In this document: positions 13,226-25,180 of the stretch, one piece after another | Layout of the letters: every line of letters begins with the position of its first letter | Numbering within the stretch: position 1 is the first letter of the stretch | Source: Casuarina equisetifolia | Lineage: Eukaryota; Streptophyta; Magnoliopsida; Fagales; Casuarinaceae | Direction of reading: 5' to 3' | Assembly: GCA_028551475.1 (NCBI GenBank) | Contig: CM052357.1 | Location: forward strand, 620,001 to 684,000 | DNA: 64,000 nucleotides | Position numbers and translations under genes: made by a program | Notes under the pieces: model-generated | The model's database searches: none | What the model saw: the letters and a program-made list of their open reading frames with translations, nothing else | Told to the model about the DNA's origin: nothing

Positions 13226-15010
13226 TGAAGTTCTGTTGTTCAGTTGGGAGACTTCTGCAACCACCCTCTAAGAATGATGTGTACTAAAAATTGAGAAGGA
13301 GATGAAAGGGGCTGGAAATTTGGAATTGCATCTTCACTGATTATGCTTACAGCTAAGATTTTAGGGTGGTTCGGGCTTTTTATGGAGGCACAAGGAGCCT
13401 CCCATGTTATCGAGTCATGTGGGAGTCCAAAGATCCTCAACTTCCTCAGCTCCTTGATTAGACCACGACCGTGATGACTTGCCTCGACAATTGTCAGCGG
13501 CTGGAAGTCCTTTGAACATCCTATCCTTCTTGAATTTTCACTCACTTCATTGAATTCATGCTACTTTCGGTTTCGAAGTCATAATGGTGGGCCAAAAAAT
13601 GTCTCAGCCCATGAGAGCCAAACATCTCGAGTGGTGGCTCCTGAGCTACAGTCTGAATGATGTTTAATGTCTGTAGGTTTTGTAGCCTACTCATTGACTT
13701 TGGAAACGTGATCACTTTTCTCTACCTAAACTTTAAGTGCTTCGGGAGAACAAGTTCCGCACTTCCTTGGGAGGATGATCAATAGGAGTATCTTGAAAAT
13801 CCAACACTTTCGAAAGCATGAATGTGTTAAAAAATTTGATAAGGGCTTGGGCATTTCTCTAATGCAGATAAGAAGGCAGAACAAATCGAAACACACCCAA
13901 GTTGTCTCAAAGACATTGTCACTAGCATCATGGGTTGATAGGCACCCATTGAAGTTTGAGTCATGTATTTTCAACTTTTCCCAGAGGATTCATTGTCTTA
14001 GCCTTCCATCGGATGATTTCATGCAACAGGTCTTGGATACTGTAGTTTCTACCTACCCGCTAATCGAGTCCTCAAATGACACTTTCAGTCAAGTTTCTGT
14101 TGAGGAATTCCATAAATATTCTTCTGCAGCTTGTTCTAATTGTTTGCCTTTGTTTCCTTTTGTGAACACTTCCACTGAGAATAACTGAAAACATTCTAGG
14201 ATCTGTAATTGAATAGTCCTCTAGGAAAAGACTGCACTGGAAGAAGAAAGACTTGAGTTAATAAGGCAGACCATTTTTGAGAGAGAATATTTCTACAGTA
14301 TTTTTCAAGGGGGGACTATCACTCAACTTGTGCCGTTCTAATGGAACTCACTCTTTTGTTAACAGGAGTCTACTACCCATGGCAAGGGTTGCAAGTGGCA
14401 GGCCTTCACATTTTGTAAAATGTCCGGCAACATTCTCACTGTTTGGGACAACACCTCTCGAAATTGGACTGGGATTCCTTTATGCACAATGATCGCCAGA
14501 CTTTTCCTGAGACACTTCTTGTAGCTTGTGGACCTGATTAGGTAAAGATTCTTTACAACAAGTATGAACATAAGCACTACCTGTTGTGGTGATTATCCTG
14601 CTGCCCGTCATTGTGTAATGCATGTTTCGCAACTTCCCAACAATGTGCCTTCCAGAAATGATCAAAAACCACGCAATGGCCGTGGAATATTGCCTCAATC
14701 TAGCAAAAGAAATGATCTTTTGCCAGGAATATTGCCTCAAATCTATTTCCTTGGAGCCGTTTTTGAGCCTGGAGGATTTGATTTATAATGGCCATGAGTA
14801 TTTTCTACATGTTGTATGATTGAGATTGTCCCGAACATGCCAGTCAAAGAGTCCCTTCACCAAAGTCACCGTGGACTTATCAATCCTGCCTGTCCCGCCC
14901 ACTCTCCATTCCAGCCAGCGTACAAGTTTCTCGGTTATAGATTTAATGCCCACTACTTCACCTTCCTCCATGAAAGAGAATCGTGTTGATGGTTATGGCA
15001 CGCGAAATTC
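13226..15010 (-). pseudogene. NB-LRR (RPM1-type) disease-resistance gene remnant
   Basis: Reading the minus strand from 15010 down gives, in the order of a CC-NB-LRR protein but in shifting frames: VVGIKSITEKLVRWLE, a degraded P-loop (GGTGRIDKST, lacking the GKTT core), GSRIITTTGSAYV, HKLQEVSQEKS, the GLPLA motif as KCEGLPLATLAMGS, AAEEYL, QDLLHEII (usual form HDLLREII), VLDFQDTPID, an LRR with FPKSMSRLQNLQTLN and LRHFLAHHYD, then ELRKLRIFGL and [21 protein letters not shown]. Frameshifts and stops separate these blocks, and the N-terminal coiled-coil region is not seen. The family is an intracellular immune receptor; this copy cannot be functional. It is antisense to the PPR and VSR genes. 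Its 3' end is included in duplication A/B. Confidence 0.85.
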
Positions 15011-15849
15011 GTCACATTGATACATGATCCGCGCAGTCTCAATAGTTCTTGCCCAAGCCCAATATCCACACAATGAGCGTCTAGATGCTCTCCCGTTGAT
15101 AAGCTTATCTCTTGTATTCTCAATGCCATGATCTCGTCATCCTCAATTAAGAGAAAACATATTCAAGGTTCATGACATCTATTTTTATTGCTGCAGTCTC
15201 TTCTTAGAAGCTTCCTAAGTCATCAGTTATCACTAATAATATTAAGGGTAATTATTCCAATATCATAGACGAAATACAAATAGATCACATGATGTGTGAG
15301 TTATCTAACTAATGCATAGGAGGGGAAAATCCAACCGGTCCCCTTTGGATCAAGTTTATAATTAGTTTCTTAAGCCTTAGTTTCCTCCACGCAACAAAAC
15401 GGATCCTTACATCTATTTGTAGGACTTCTCAAATTGTCCTTCTTAGCTTATGTTCATCATTGATGGATTGAGCATAACCACAAGCAATTCATAAATAAAG
15501 TAATTGATATCTCAATCCAATTAGCAAGAATGAGAAAACATGTAGGAAGGATAACATCTTTGTTTAACAATATTAAATTTGCCCTTGCATATATATTTTT
15601 TGAGTGAAAGTTGGATACTATTAATTTTGTTCTTTTCACATGCATGGATGAGTTTTGTAATGCTGAAAAATATCCCTAAGCTTCTATATTTTAAATTATG
15701 AATAAAACTTACATTCATTAAAAACAAATTCTCATAAAATAAAAATATTCAAACATAAATGTTAACATTTCAATTAGAAAGCAATAAAATAGTTGATGAC
15801 ATAATGCAAAAAATCATACTTAACAAATATTAGGAAATAAGCTTTCCAT
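15011..15849. other. 3' flank of WAKL pseudogene
   Basis: No gene is recognised. Bases 15075-15190 are clearly related to 58237-58345, the region downstream of the intact WAKL (shared gagcgtctagatgc and aagttcatgacatct-like segments). The WAKL duplication therefore carried its 3' flank. The rest is AT-rich. Confidence 0.5.
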
Positions 15850-17045
15850 TCATACTTGTGACAGTAATAATGATTGGGTATCTGTAGACAAGCTTGTGCC
15901 ATCTTCCATATCAAATGTTGATGTGGTAATATCGTTACAAGGGTTGTCCATATCAATATTGATATATTCAAGCTCTTCATGGTTATGGTGAATGTTAAGA
16001 CCTTTTTGGGATATTTGAATAGCTTCCAACTCTATTGCCATTTCTTTCATTGTTGGTCGACTCTTCCCATTTAAGCTTAAGCACCTTTTTGCAAGATTTG
16101 CAACTAAAATCGTCTCTTCCTTTTTAGCTTCCTTTAAAACTTGGCTATCAAGTATATCAAATAACTTATTCTCCTCTATTGATTGAATAAAATATGTGGC
16201 TAAACTCTTTTCTATCCTTGTTGAAGAGATTGCTTTTTCTCCAGTTAATAACTCAGCAAGGACTACACCAAAACTATATACATCACTTTTTTCTGTAAAT
16301 TAACTTGATTGGAAGTACTCAGGATCCAAGTATCCAAAAGTGCCATGTACTAGTGTGGTTAGATGAGTTTGATCAATATTAATTGATCTTGAAGTTCCAA
16401 AATCTGCTACTTTGGCTCTGTACTTGTCATCCAAAAGTATGTTTGTAGACTTAATGTCTCGATGGTAAATAGGTGTGGAAGCTACTGAGTGTAAGTAATA
16501 CAGTGCTCCAGCAACTTCTATTGCAATTTGTAAGCGCATATCCCATGTCAGCAAAAAATCCTCACTTTGATTGTGAAGATATTGGGAAAGAGTTCCATTA
16601 GGAACATATTCATAAACTAGCAAGGGAACTTCAGTTTCCAAACAACAGCCAATTAGTTTCACCACATTCCTATGATTAATTTGTGAAAGAATGATGACTT
16701 CATTAATGAATTCTTAGAGTTTTCCTTCGTCAATTACTTTGGACTTCTTCACTGCTACAATTCTTCCATCTACCAACATTCCTTTGTAAACAGTGCCTTG
16801 CCCCCCTTGGCCAAGTATTCTATTCACATTAAAATGATCTGTAGCTTTCTCCAAATCTTTTGAGATAAACAATTTGGTATTCTCAACATTGGCTTCATGG
16901 GAAAATAATTTTTGTTGTAGCAATAAACCACCATTTCTCTTGAAGAACTTTTTCTTTTGCTTGATTCTCCTCATTTTTTTCAATACTTTGTAAGATGACC
17001 ATCCGCCAACAAGGAGAACTAATAGCCCAAAACTAGTGCTAAGAC

Positions 17046-19557
17046 CTACATTATGCAATATAATAGGATGATATTACTAAATCCAATAAAGCATAATGGT
17101 TTTTACTGATTAATCAAATACTATAACTAAAACAAGAATAAGTTGTAGGGTGAATTTTGAAATCATTTAAATGGTTAATTCAACTATAAAAGTGATATCT
17201 CAATAGCTCCCTTCAATTAACCTGTATTATAAGTTATGTAATTTTCAATTTGAAAACAATTCATAGTTGTTTTTCCAATATACTTAGACTAAGTAAATTT
17301 GGCAAAGTATCCTTGCATAACAAGGCCTCCATAAAAAACATCAACAATTAGAACTTTAAATTATATGGGCAATTAAGTAACTAAAAAAAATGATTAGACT
17401 GTGAAATTTCTTAAACTTTTTTTTAGCATGTATATATTATATATAGTCTAAATGAAATTATAAACATTTTCAAAATAAGATACAAATATCAATTTTATTA
17501 GCTATAATTAGAAAAGTAATATGTAGAAGAGTATTTCTATTTATGAACATTAAATTATCTTAGATAAATGTTTTGTTGTATCATAGTTACAAGATTCTAA
17601 ACTTGATTTTCACTTAAATGAATTGTAATACTAGGATATGCCTTTAAGCTTTTGCATTATCTCATTCTTTGATAAATGGACTCCTATATTTATAAAAATA
17701 TATTATTACTTAATTTAATATCCTAACATTAACATTAAATAAGGAGACATCTTTTTTTATTGCAAATATGTCTACTATATAGTGTCAAGTGATATGTTAA
17801 TGTGTATTAATGATTTTAATATTAAAAAGAAGGATATACTAAAAGTGGGTTGTTTAACACTTGACTTCTTCAAATATCAACATATTTTAATTTAGCCTCT
17901 CTATTATAGGTTGGCCTTATAATGAAAGAAAAGTGAAGTATGTGAAATATAGATGCAAGGTGTAAATTGATATGCCAAAATTGCCTAAAGACTTCATTAA
18001 AAAATAAATTATGTAAAGAAATTTAGCTCTTGCAAGCTATTACTTTGTTGTAAAAATTTCTTGTGTCAATTGTTTCTTTGAAGTAAATTAGACATAACCA
18101 TGTGACTTATTTATACATGTTATGGGAATTGTGATACCCAAGATATTGAATTGCTGCAATTAATATGAAATGCACAAGACATAACCCATGTGACCTAATT
18201 ATACATGTTAAAGGGAATTGTGATGCCCAAGGTATTGGATTGTCCCAATTAAATAGCTTTTATATGAGGAAAAGATATAACTAGAATAGAGATGAAAAGT
18301 AACAAATTCAAAAAATGTTGTAGAAGGGATTAATCCAATAATTTGATTACTCTTGCAAGACTAAATTGATAATTTACTCACCCTTAAAAGCCTTCAATAA
18401 GTGAGTACTAAACTACCTTTTTAAGGATATAATCCTTAACTATCATTTTAAGGATAAAAAGGATTATATTATCATTTAAAGTTCAAAGGATGGTTCAATG
18501 ATTTTCACTCCTTTGGAGTTTGAAGGAGGGTTAAATATTAAGGTTGCCTCAAAGCTTTTTGTTAATCAAAGAATTACTTGTTAACACTAAAAGGATATAC
18601 AATTATTTGTAGAACTATTTAAGACATCATTAACTATTTATTTAAGATTAAAAGGATCCCGAAAATAAAGGGTGTGATTTATAATTCTTAAGCATTTTTT
18701 CCTTTTTTTGGTTCAAATGGGATAATCTTTGTAAATTTTTGCTTTTCCAATCAAGAATTCCATATTGAAAGAATGATTAAAGAATATTGTGCATGGGCCC
18801 TAAGAAAAGATGAACAATATCATTTAAGTTTCCTTGAAAAAGTAAAAGCATAAGAATGACACTAGATTTGCTAGCTTTGACTCTATATGCTCGTGCAATA
18901 CTGAAAATAGGCTTGAATGTTTAATCATTTAAGATCCTTTACAACATTGGAATCTCAAAATCATAGCGAAAAGCATAAAAATCACCCTTTTGAATAGCCA
19001 AACACATATCATTGTAGAATCGTCTAAAAAATTTAGTTTCAATACAGATATTTTAACCTTTTCTCCTTCAACGCACTTCCCGTGTTTGATGTTTCCATTA
19101 ACTATAATAAACACATGATAGTAATAGAATGACTATGTTACTAAAACATAATTTCAAATATCAATCAAAATTAGTTAGGTAGAAAAGAACGAAGAGAAAT
19201 ATCAACGTACTAAAAGTTGGTTTTGTAGTATAACTGATTTAGCTAACTTAAGTGGATGATTTCAAATTGTATAGATATGAACCCCATAATGCTGACTGGT
19301 AACCTTTTTGTGGAAAAAATTTAGATATTCCTAATGCCAATTCCAATAATTTAGTTTACCACAACTTGTCTCCTCAATTGAGTGGAACTCTAATACTAAA
19401 AATAGAACTATAATAAGATAACTTCGATGTACATCTAACTCATCTCTAAATCAAAAGAATGAAAACTAAAAATGGTTGTTTGCATCACCTATGAGAGGGC
19501 TAACGAAAAATTTCTTTGTACATTTCATTCAAATTTCAGAGAATAAAATGGACGTAC
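17046..19557 (-). other. Large intron of WAKL pseudogene
   Basis: AT-rich intron of about 2.5 kb. It is alignable in parts with the intron 59751-61369 of the intact WAKL (for example around 18790-18920 versus 60680-60800), so it descends from the same intron. It contains an 87-base tandem duplication at 18091-18262. I see no extra exon. Confidence 0.6.
18091..18262. repeat. 87-base tandem duplication in intron
   Basis: Two adjacent imperfect units start at gacataacc (18091 and 18178). Each contains atgtgac, tatacatgtta, gggaattgtgat and cccaa. The unit spacing is 87 bases. Confidence 0.7.
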
Positions 19558-21364
19558 CTATTGTGAGCACTTTGATATGAGAGTTTGATGAATAATTTGA
19601 TGAATAATTTGATGAATAACAATAGTAAGACCCAAAAACATTCTCACAATTGTTGCCCATGCTGTAAGCACACGGATGGTACTTTGGATCTCTACATTCA
19701 TCAATATCTGACAAGTAATAACAAATAAAGTTAGTATCGAAAGTGACATTGATATTCGTTGGGTTAAACATCACTTTGGGCCACAATTTGCGCCATGCAT
19801 TTGCATGGCCCTAGCCCAGTAGAATTGGCTAACACCTTCAGTAGAAAAATATAACGGTAGCCCAACAAATAAGTTTTTCAAAGTTCAACTCTAACACCTT
19901 GATCAAGTATCAAGAATCAGATCATCAATTTTTACTTTGAAATGGTAATGATTTATGATCTATTCTTTACTTTGAAATAGTGAATTTTTCATGTAAGGTA
20001 CATATGATTTCCTTCACTTAATTTTTAAGAAATAATAATTGAAAAAACGAAGGTAAATAGTTTTGAAAAACAATTATGAGAAATATTACTTAATTTGAAA
20101 GCCAAAGATAACTAAAAACTAATTCTCTAACCAAACCTAGTAAAAAGAGCAATTGGTTGAACCCAATATCTTAGTTTCAATTGAAAATTCTATTGACTTT
20201 TAAGATACTTGACAAATATAAAGTAGTAATAAAAAGAGACAAAAACGAGTAAGCTTTAATTTCAAAAATTTCAATTTCTCAAACTAAATTTCACACCAAT
20301 AATCACTAAAATGAAAGTTTGTTTTTCCCAAGGCTCATGTTCTCGCTAACCTATAATTTCATCATCACAAAAATTTATACATGTGGTCTGCGCTAGGCAC
20401 ATATTCTTGGCGTACATATCTTTGACTAGTGTTCATTTGAGACGGTGTGAAACTAGGCTATGAAACAAGTGATCCAAATCCAATTCCCAAAAAGAAAAGA
20501 AGAGAAGTAAAGGAACAAATGGGCAGCGAGAAATATACCTTGACACCCATCAGAAATGTACGGATTTCCACCAAAGCCTTGCTTGCAAGAACAAGTAAAA
20601 GTTAAGCTCCTATCTACGCTTAACTGGTAGGAACACTCATAGATGGAGGATGGTTCGGGTGGCTCAGATGAAGGCATATTCAGCGACGAAAGTGTTTTAT
20701 TATAGCTTATGTTCAGAGACTTGAACGATGTATCGCTAATCCGCCATCCCAATACCACGGGATAGTAGACCCGAGGGTGAGATCTTCCAAAATCTGGGAA
20801 TAATTGGAATGATTCCCTTTCAACCAAAAATGCGGACTTGCATGATCCGTTGGTATCGTGGAGATCTTTTGTTCGCATAGATGTAGTGACTGCAACAATA
20901 CCTGGAGGGATTATTGTTTGACAGCAGTTAAGGCCATTCAATTCATTGCAGAAATGTAATGGCTCCTGGAAATAATTTTGGCCCCCCGCCCGGACAAACT
21001 TTTCGCAACCTCTCTCTATGAATATGTTTCTGGAGCTGGGAAAGAAGAAATTGCTTGCCCCCAAGCTCAAAGACACTTTGTTAAATGTATCATTACAAGT
21101 GGAAAATTTTGGATAGTATACCCAGATTTTGCTGTCTTCTACCGAAATCTTCCGCACATACAAGTTGAGGCTCTTCAAGAAAGGTTTGGGACGCTGCAAG
21201 GACTGGTTGCAAACAATCGAGAATGAGTTATCAAGGTAGCAACCAGCTCCTATGCCGAAGGGGTACTTGATGGTAACATTACCACAGCTTGATGGGCATG
21301 TGGTGTTCAATGGCTGTGCAAATGCCTTGATTGACCATAATAACATAATGATCAAAAATTCCAT

Positions 21365-23044
21365 TCGCACCACCACGATGAAGATTGGGACTGAGAAGCA
21401 ACTAACCTCAAGCCCCCGCTTCTTATAATATGGTTCTCACCCCGCTAAAAAGTTGTCAAGATTCTTTCATGGAAGTTGCCAAGAAGAATGAGATATCTTT
21501 GTCAAGACCAGACTTGTCTTTTTGTGCATGAGTCTAGCAGCGACAATTGACCTATCATAAATTACTAGGAAAATAATATCATAAAGATGCCACGCTCAGA
21601 ATTTTAAAATATAATTGAAATTGAAAGGATAATATTCCCTAACATATATCTGAATAAGTGGCAGCAAGAATCAGAGTGAAAAATGCCATATAGAATTTAC
21701 GTAGATCAGCCAAAGGAAGCCAATATCCACGGGTAAAACGTGAGAGTTCTGTTTTTACTGTAAACCAAGGAGTATGCGTTCATACAACCCTTCACAATCA
21801 ATCTTCTACTATTTCAAGTCTCCAATACACCCTTTTATCTTTTTATCATTACAAGAGTGTATTTCAACCCTACAAGTAAGAGAAAACTACAAGATAAATT
21901 GTCCTTCTCAAGTTGGAACTTTCCTGCCGCAGAACATCAACGGACAGCAGTGATCTTTTTCTTTGTTTCTCTGTTTTGCTTTGAAACATCTCACTCTCAC
22001 ACTCTAACAAACTTCTGACTTCACAGCATCATATCTATTTTGAAAGGCCACCGCTTCACGGACTTAGCTACAGCACCGCTTAAGCCAAAGGACACTTTAC
22101 GAAAAGAAACTTGACACTGTTAAAGTTATTATTAGTCTACGCAGAATTACCGTGGAAGCTGATGTGAAGTGCATAACCCGTGAAAGTTGGGTTGTGTCCA
22201 GTCAACACTCCAAGGAAAATACTTGAAAGTTGATGTGTAGTGTGACTTAAGAGAAGGTTCATGACCGGCGGAAGTTGGGTTGTGCCCAGTCAACACTCTA
22301 AAGGAAAATGCTTGGAAGTTGACGTAAAATGCAATGTACAAGAAGGTGCATGACTTATGGAAGTTGAGTTGTACTTAATCAACACTCTAAAAGAAAATTT
22401 ACAAGTTTAAAAGAAGAATTTATTTGAGGTCTCATAAATCTCCTTTGAGGTACAAGTGGTAATACAACTTTTCTTATAAAAAAGTCGAATTTATAATATT
22501 GTAAACTATCAAAAATTCAATCCAATAAAAGTCAACATAAAGCTATGTTTGGTTCTTTGTAGTTATAGTAGGCTAATGGCCCTGCAATTATGGAGTCTAA
22601 TATATATTCTTTGATGCCTTTATCTTATGTTTGTCGTTTGCTTTATATTAGTTTCCTCACACTTTCATATTATATCCACTCACAACTATATTTTCATTAT
22701 TCTGCTCATTCAGTTAAACTGAACAAAGAACACAACAAACTGTAATTTTTTTTTGACAGCACCTGCTTTATTTGACAGTATCTGCTCTCTTTAACAAAGC
22801 GTACCACATAAAGTCCTATCTCATGCTGCATTTTATTCAGTGCATGCTACACTGTTTCAGGTTAAAGATGAGATGATTATGAGCCATTCATATCGCAATT
22901 TGTTAAATTATCAAGGCCTCATCTAGTTACCATAATTTCCCCCATTAACACTATTAGGAAGAAAAGGCTTATATTTAATTTAAAATATTAAGATATTAAA
23001 TAAAGAAACATTTTTTGTAAAATATTTTAATAGAGGAAATCAAG
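21365..23044. other. WAKL pseudogene promoter side and minisatellite region
   Basis: Bases 21370-21600 are the 5' flank of the WAKL pseudogene and are repeated in related form at 23232-23460 next to another WAKL fragment. Bases 22155-22400 hold a short minisatellite. No coding exon is recognised. Confidence 0.5.
22155..22400. repeat. Minisatellite, about 88-base unit, three copies
   Basis: The segment ccagtcaacactc and its variants recur with caacactc starting at 22203, 22291 and 22380 (spacings 88 and 89). Each is preceded by a gaaagttgggttgtg-like segment and followed by aaggaaaat and a gaagttga-like segment. The third copy is the most diverged. Confidence 0.75.
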
Positions 23045-23480
23045 TTTGTGAGGTCGGAAAGATTAGTTGCAAACAACTGAGAACGAGCTATCAAAGGAAC
23101 AACCATCTCCTACACCGAAGGGGTAAGCAATGGGAACATCACCACCGGTTGATGGATATGAGTCCTTCCCTGGTTGTGCAAATGCTTTAATTGACCACAA
23201 TAAAAGAATAATCAGACTTCAATCTTTCTCTCTCTCTCGTGATGACTGGGATTGAAAAGCAGCTAAGCCCAAGCCCCTCGCTTCTTATAAAATGATTACC
23301 GCACTACTAGAATCCGCCAAGATTGTTCCATGGAAATTGCCAAGAAGAACGAGATATCTTTGTCAGGAGCAAGTTATTCTCTCTTTTGTACATGAATCCA
23401 GAAGCCTCTATTGACCCATCATAAATTATTTAAGAAAATAATCTGATAAAAATAGTCCACAACTTAAACTCTTTCCACGC
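23045..23480 (-). pseudogene. WAKL 5' fragment (signal peptide, start of ectodomain, promoter)
   Basis: On the minus strand, about 23225-23045 encodes LLLWSIKAFAQP, then YPFGVGDGCSFDSSFSVVCN and a stop. This matches the signal peptide and first Cys-rich segment of the other WAKLs (YPFGIGAGCYLDNSFSIVCN in the 15850-21364 copy). The first cysteine pair is changed. The flank 23232-23460 is related to the 5' flank of that copy, so promoter plus start of exon 1 were duplicated. No EGF or kinase part follows. Confidence 0.75.
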
Positions 23481-24942
23481 GTCTTCGTAGCTTGTGTTGA
23501 ACCATCAAGGCAGGGGGCCTCACGAGGACACCACAATGAAAATTTCAAACGAAAACGGGTTCCATGCGTCTTCGTAGCTTGTGCATGAACCTTTGGACCA
23601 CTTCTTAGACAACAGCTTTTCTCTCTGCCACTCGTTCCCGTGTTTTAGCCTTTTCTCAGTTTCTAGAGAATGGCCGATTGGTCGCCGGTGCTGATTAGTC
23701 AAGTCAAGAGTAAAGCGGGCGTCCTTATTTCCAGCATACTTCTTTTTTAGCAGTTTGAATAAAATATTTAATAACCCAATTAAAATTATAGGATGCAATT
23801 TAGTCTTCCCAATGTTATAATTTAGTTTTACATCAAGTCAAATAATTTTATTTTAAGTAACAACCTTAATTTAGAAGACATTGTCAGAATTAAAATAAAA
23901 ATAAAAAACATAAAAATGAAACCTAATTCTCATAACTTTACAGTTCATTAGAAAACTTCCTCCCATAAATTTCCTTACTTGTCCTTTACTTTAAGTATGA
24001 ATGATAATTAATATGTAAAAGCTCAAGTGAGCTCAATCAATGATTTGAAATGGACAAAATGGAAATTTACAGTATCAATAATATATAAAAAAATATTTTT
24101 ACAAGCAAAATAAAGAGACAATACAACGCTACTTATGAAACTTCTCACTCAATAATGCAAAATTTCTCTCGGATCTCTCACCCTTCTTGCTTTTGTTTTT
24201 CCATCATCAGGGCGAGACGTGGAAGTAATAACAAGTACAATCCAGCTTCACGGCACTCCAATTCATGTATATGGTGGCCTGGGTGTTCAAAAGGTATGAT
24301 TACCCTAGTTCCTAGCTAATATGCTGCTGAAGGGTATCCAGGAGCAAGTTGTGGACGTTAGAGATGCACCGGAGAGCACTGAGTCTTTTCTTCGAAGAGA
24401 AAGTAAATTGAAAAAGACCTCCAAAAGTGGTGTTAGAAAGTTCGTGAAATAAATAATGGGGTCTTTAATAGACTTTGTTGACCAAAGTCTTAAGTATAAA
24501 TGTTAGATCCTTGCGGTTTAATAATTAAATACTAAACTATTTTTAGGGGTGAAACATTTAAACATAATTCCTGTAGAATTACAAGAAACAGAGAGGCCCA
24601 CAGCTTTGAGTGCCAAAAGGGTGTAATAAACTCCTCAACTTTAGTTTAGGGTTGTAATCTACTGTTCAATGCAAGTGTTAAAGCCTGAAACTTTGCTTGG
24701 CCAGCCACATTAAATAAAGTATTTGTTCATTACATATGATAGAACTACAGAACTGCTTGTAAATTCTGACTTGAAGCACATATCTTGCGCATCACCAAAA
24801 CTGCAAGGCAGTTTACTCCTTTAATCCTGTAGTTGAAATGGAAAGTATTCCTGGTTTAACTTTACGGTACTTTTCGCCTCCATCTTGCTGCATACTCGGC
24901 AAAACTGCCAAACTTTTCATGGCATTTCATTGGAGTTGAGAA
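23481..24942. other. Intergenic region with one possible orphan exon
   Basis: Mostly AT-rich sequence with no recognised gene. Bases 24211-24292, between a tttttccatcatcag acceptor and a gtatga donor, encode RDVEVITSTIQLHGTPIHVY and onward on the plus strand. A second open segment (about 24339-24452) ends in a basic tail and TAA. Together they could be debris of a gene. I do not recognise it. Confidence 0.25.
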
Positions 24943-25146
24943 TCTTTAGGCTTGTTAGGCGTTGGATTCTATAAGGTACCTTCTTCATTTGCAGGCATGG
25001 GCTAACTGAACCTTGATATTTGCACCATCCTTAATAAATGGGCCAAAGTTTTGTCCTATAGTGGAAGGCCAAGAAAGTATCATATTTAAAGAATCAAATC
25101 TGAAAATAATTATTAATAATAGGTTGAACCAGTATAAACACTGCCC
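24943..25146. repeat. Inverted repeat, left arm
   Basis: The reverse complement matches 28697-28911: ggcttgttaggcg, accttcttcatttgc, tgatatttgcaccatcctta, aaagtatcatatttaaa and ggttgaaccagtataaacac are shared, with small gaps. The arms flank duplication copy B. The sequence may derive from a gene (right arm, minus strand: PSLINGPKFCTVVEGEESII), but I cannot name it. Confidence 0.8.
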
Positions 25147-25180
25147 CTAGACTTTATAATTGCCTCAAAAGGTCCAATAT

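Larger units (their letters stand above)
9861..13352. repeat. Segmental duplication, copy A
   Basis: This block is closely similar and collinear to 25181-28462 (copy B). It starts at acataattat (9861 and 25181) and ends at ttcactgatt (about 13352 and 28462). It includes non-coding sequence, PPR copy A and the 3' end of the antisense NB-LRR pseudogene. Copy A has about 195 extra bases (11112-11306) bounded by aaaa microhomology that copy B lacks. Boundaries were read by eye. Confidence 0.88.
15850..21364 (-). pseudogene. Wall-associated receptor kinase-like gene with two nonsense codons
   Basis: Three exons with good splice sites: 20539-21364 (signal peptide, Cys-rich galacturonan-binding-like domain, CSCKQGFGGNPY), 19558-19707 (Ca-binding EGF, DIDECRDPKYHPC) and 15850-17045 (membrane span and Ser/Thr kinase). 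Phases match the intact WAKL at 58549-62650. Kinase motifs are present: [48 protein letters not shown]. Two in-frame TAA codons interrupt the kinase, at 16714-16716 (after VIDEGKL) and 16300-16302 (after PEYFQSS). The intact paralog has CAA (Gln) at both places. No frameshift was found over the 2172-base open frame, so inactivation looks recent. The family senses the cell wall (pectin) and signals through the kinase. The first stop would leave an ectodomain plus membrane span with only a fragment of kinase. Confidence 0.87.
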
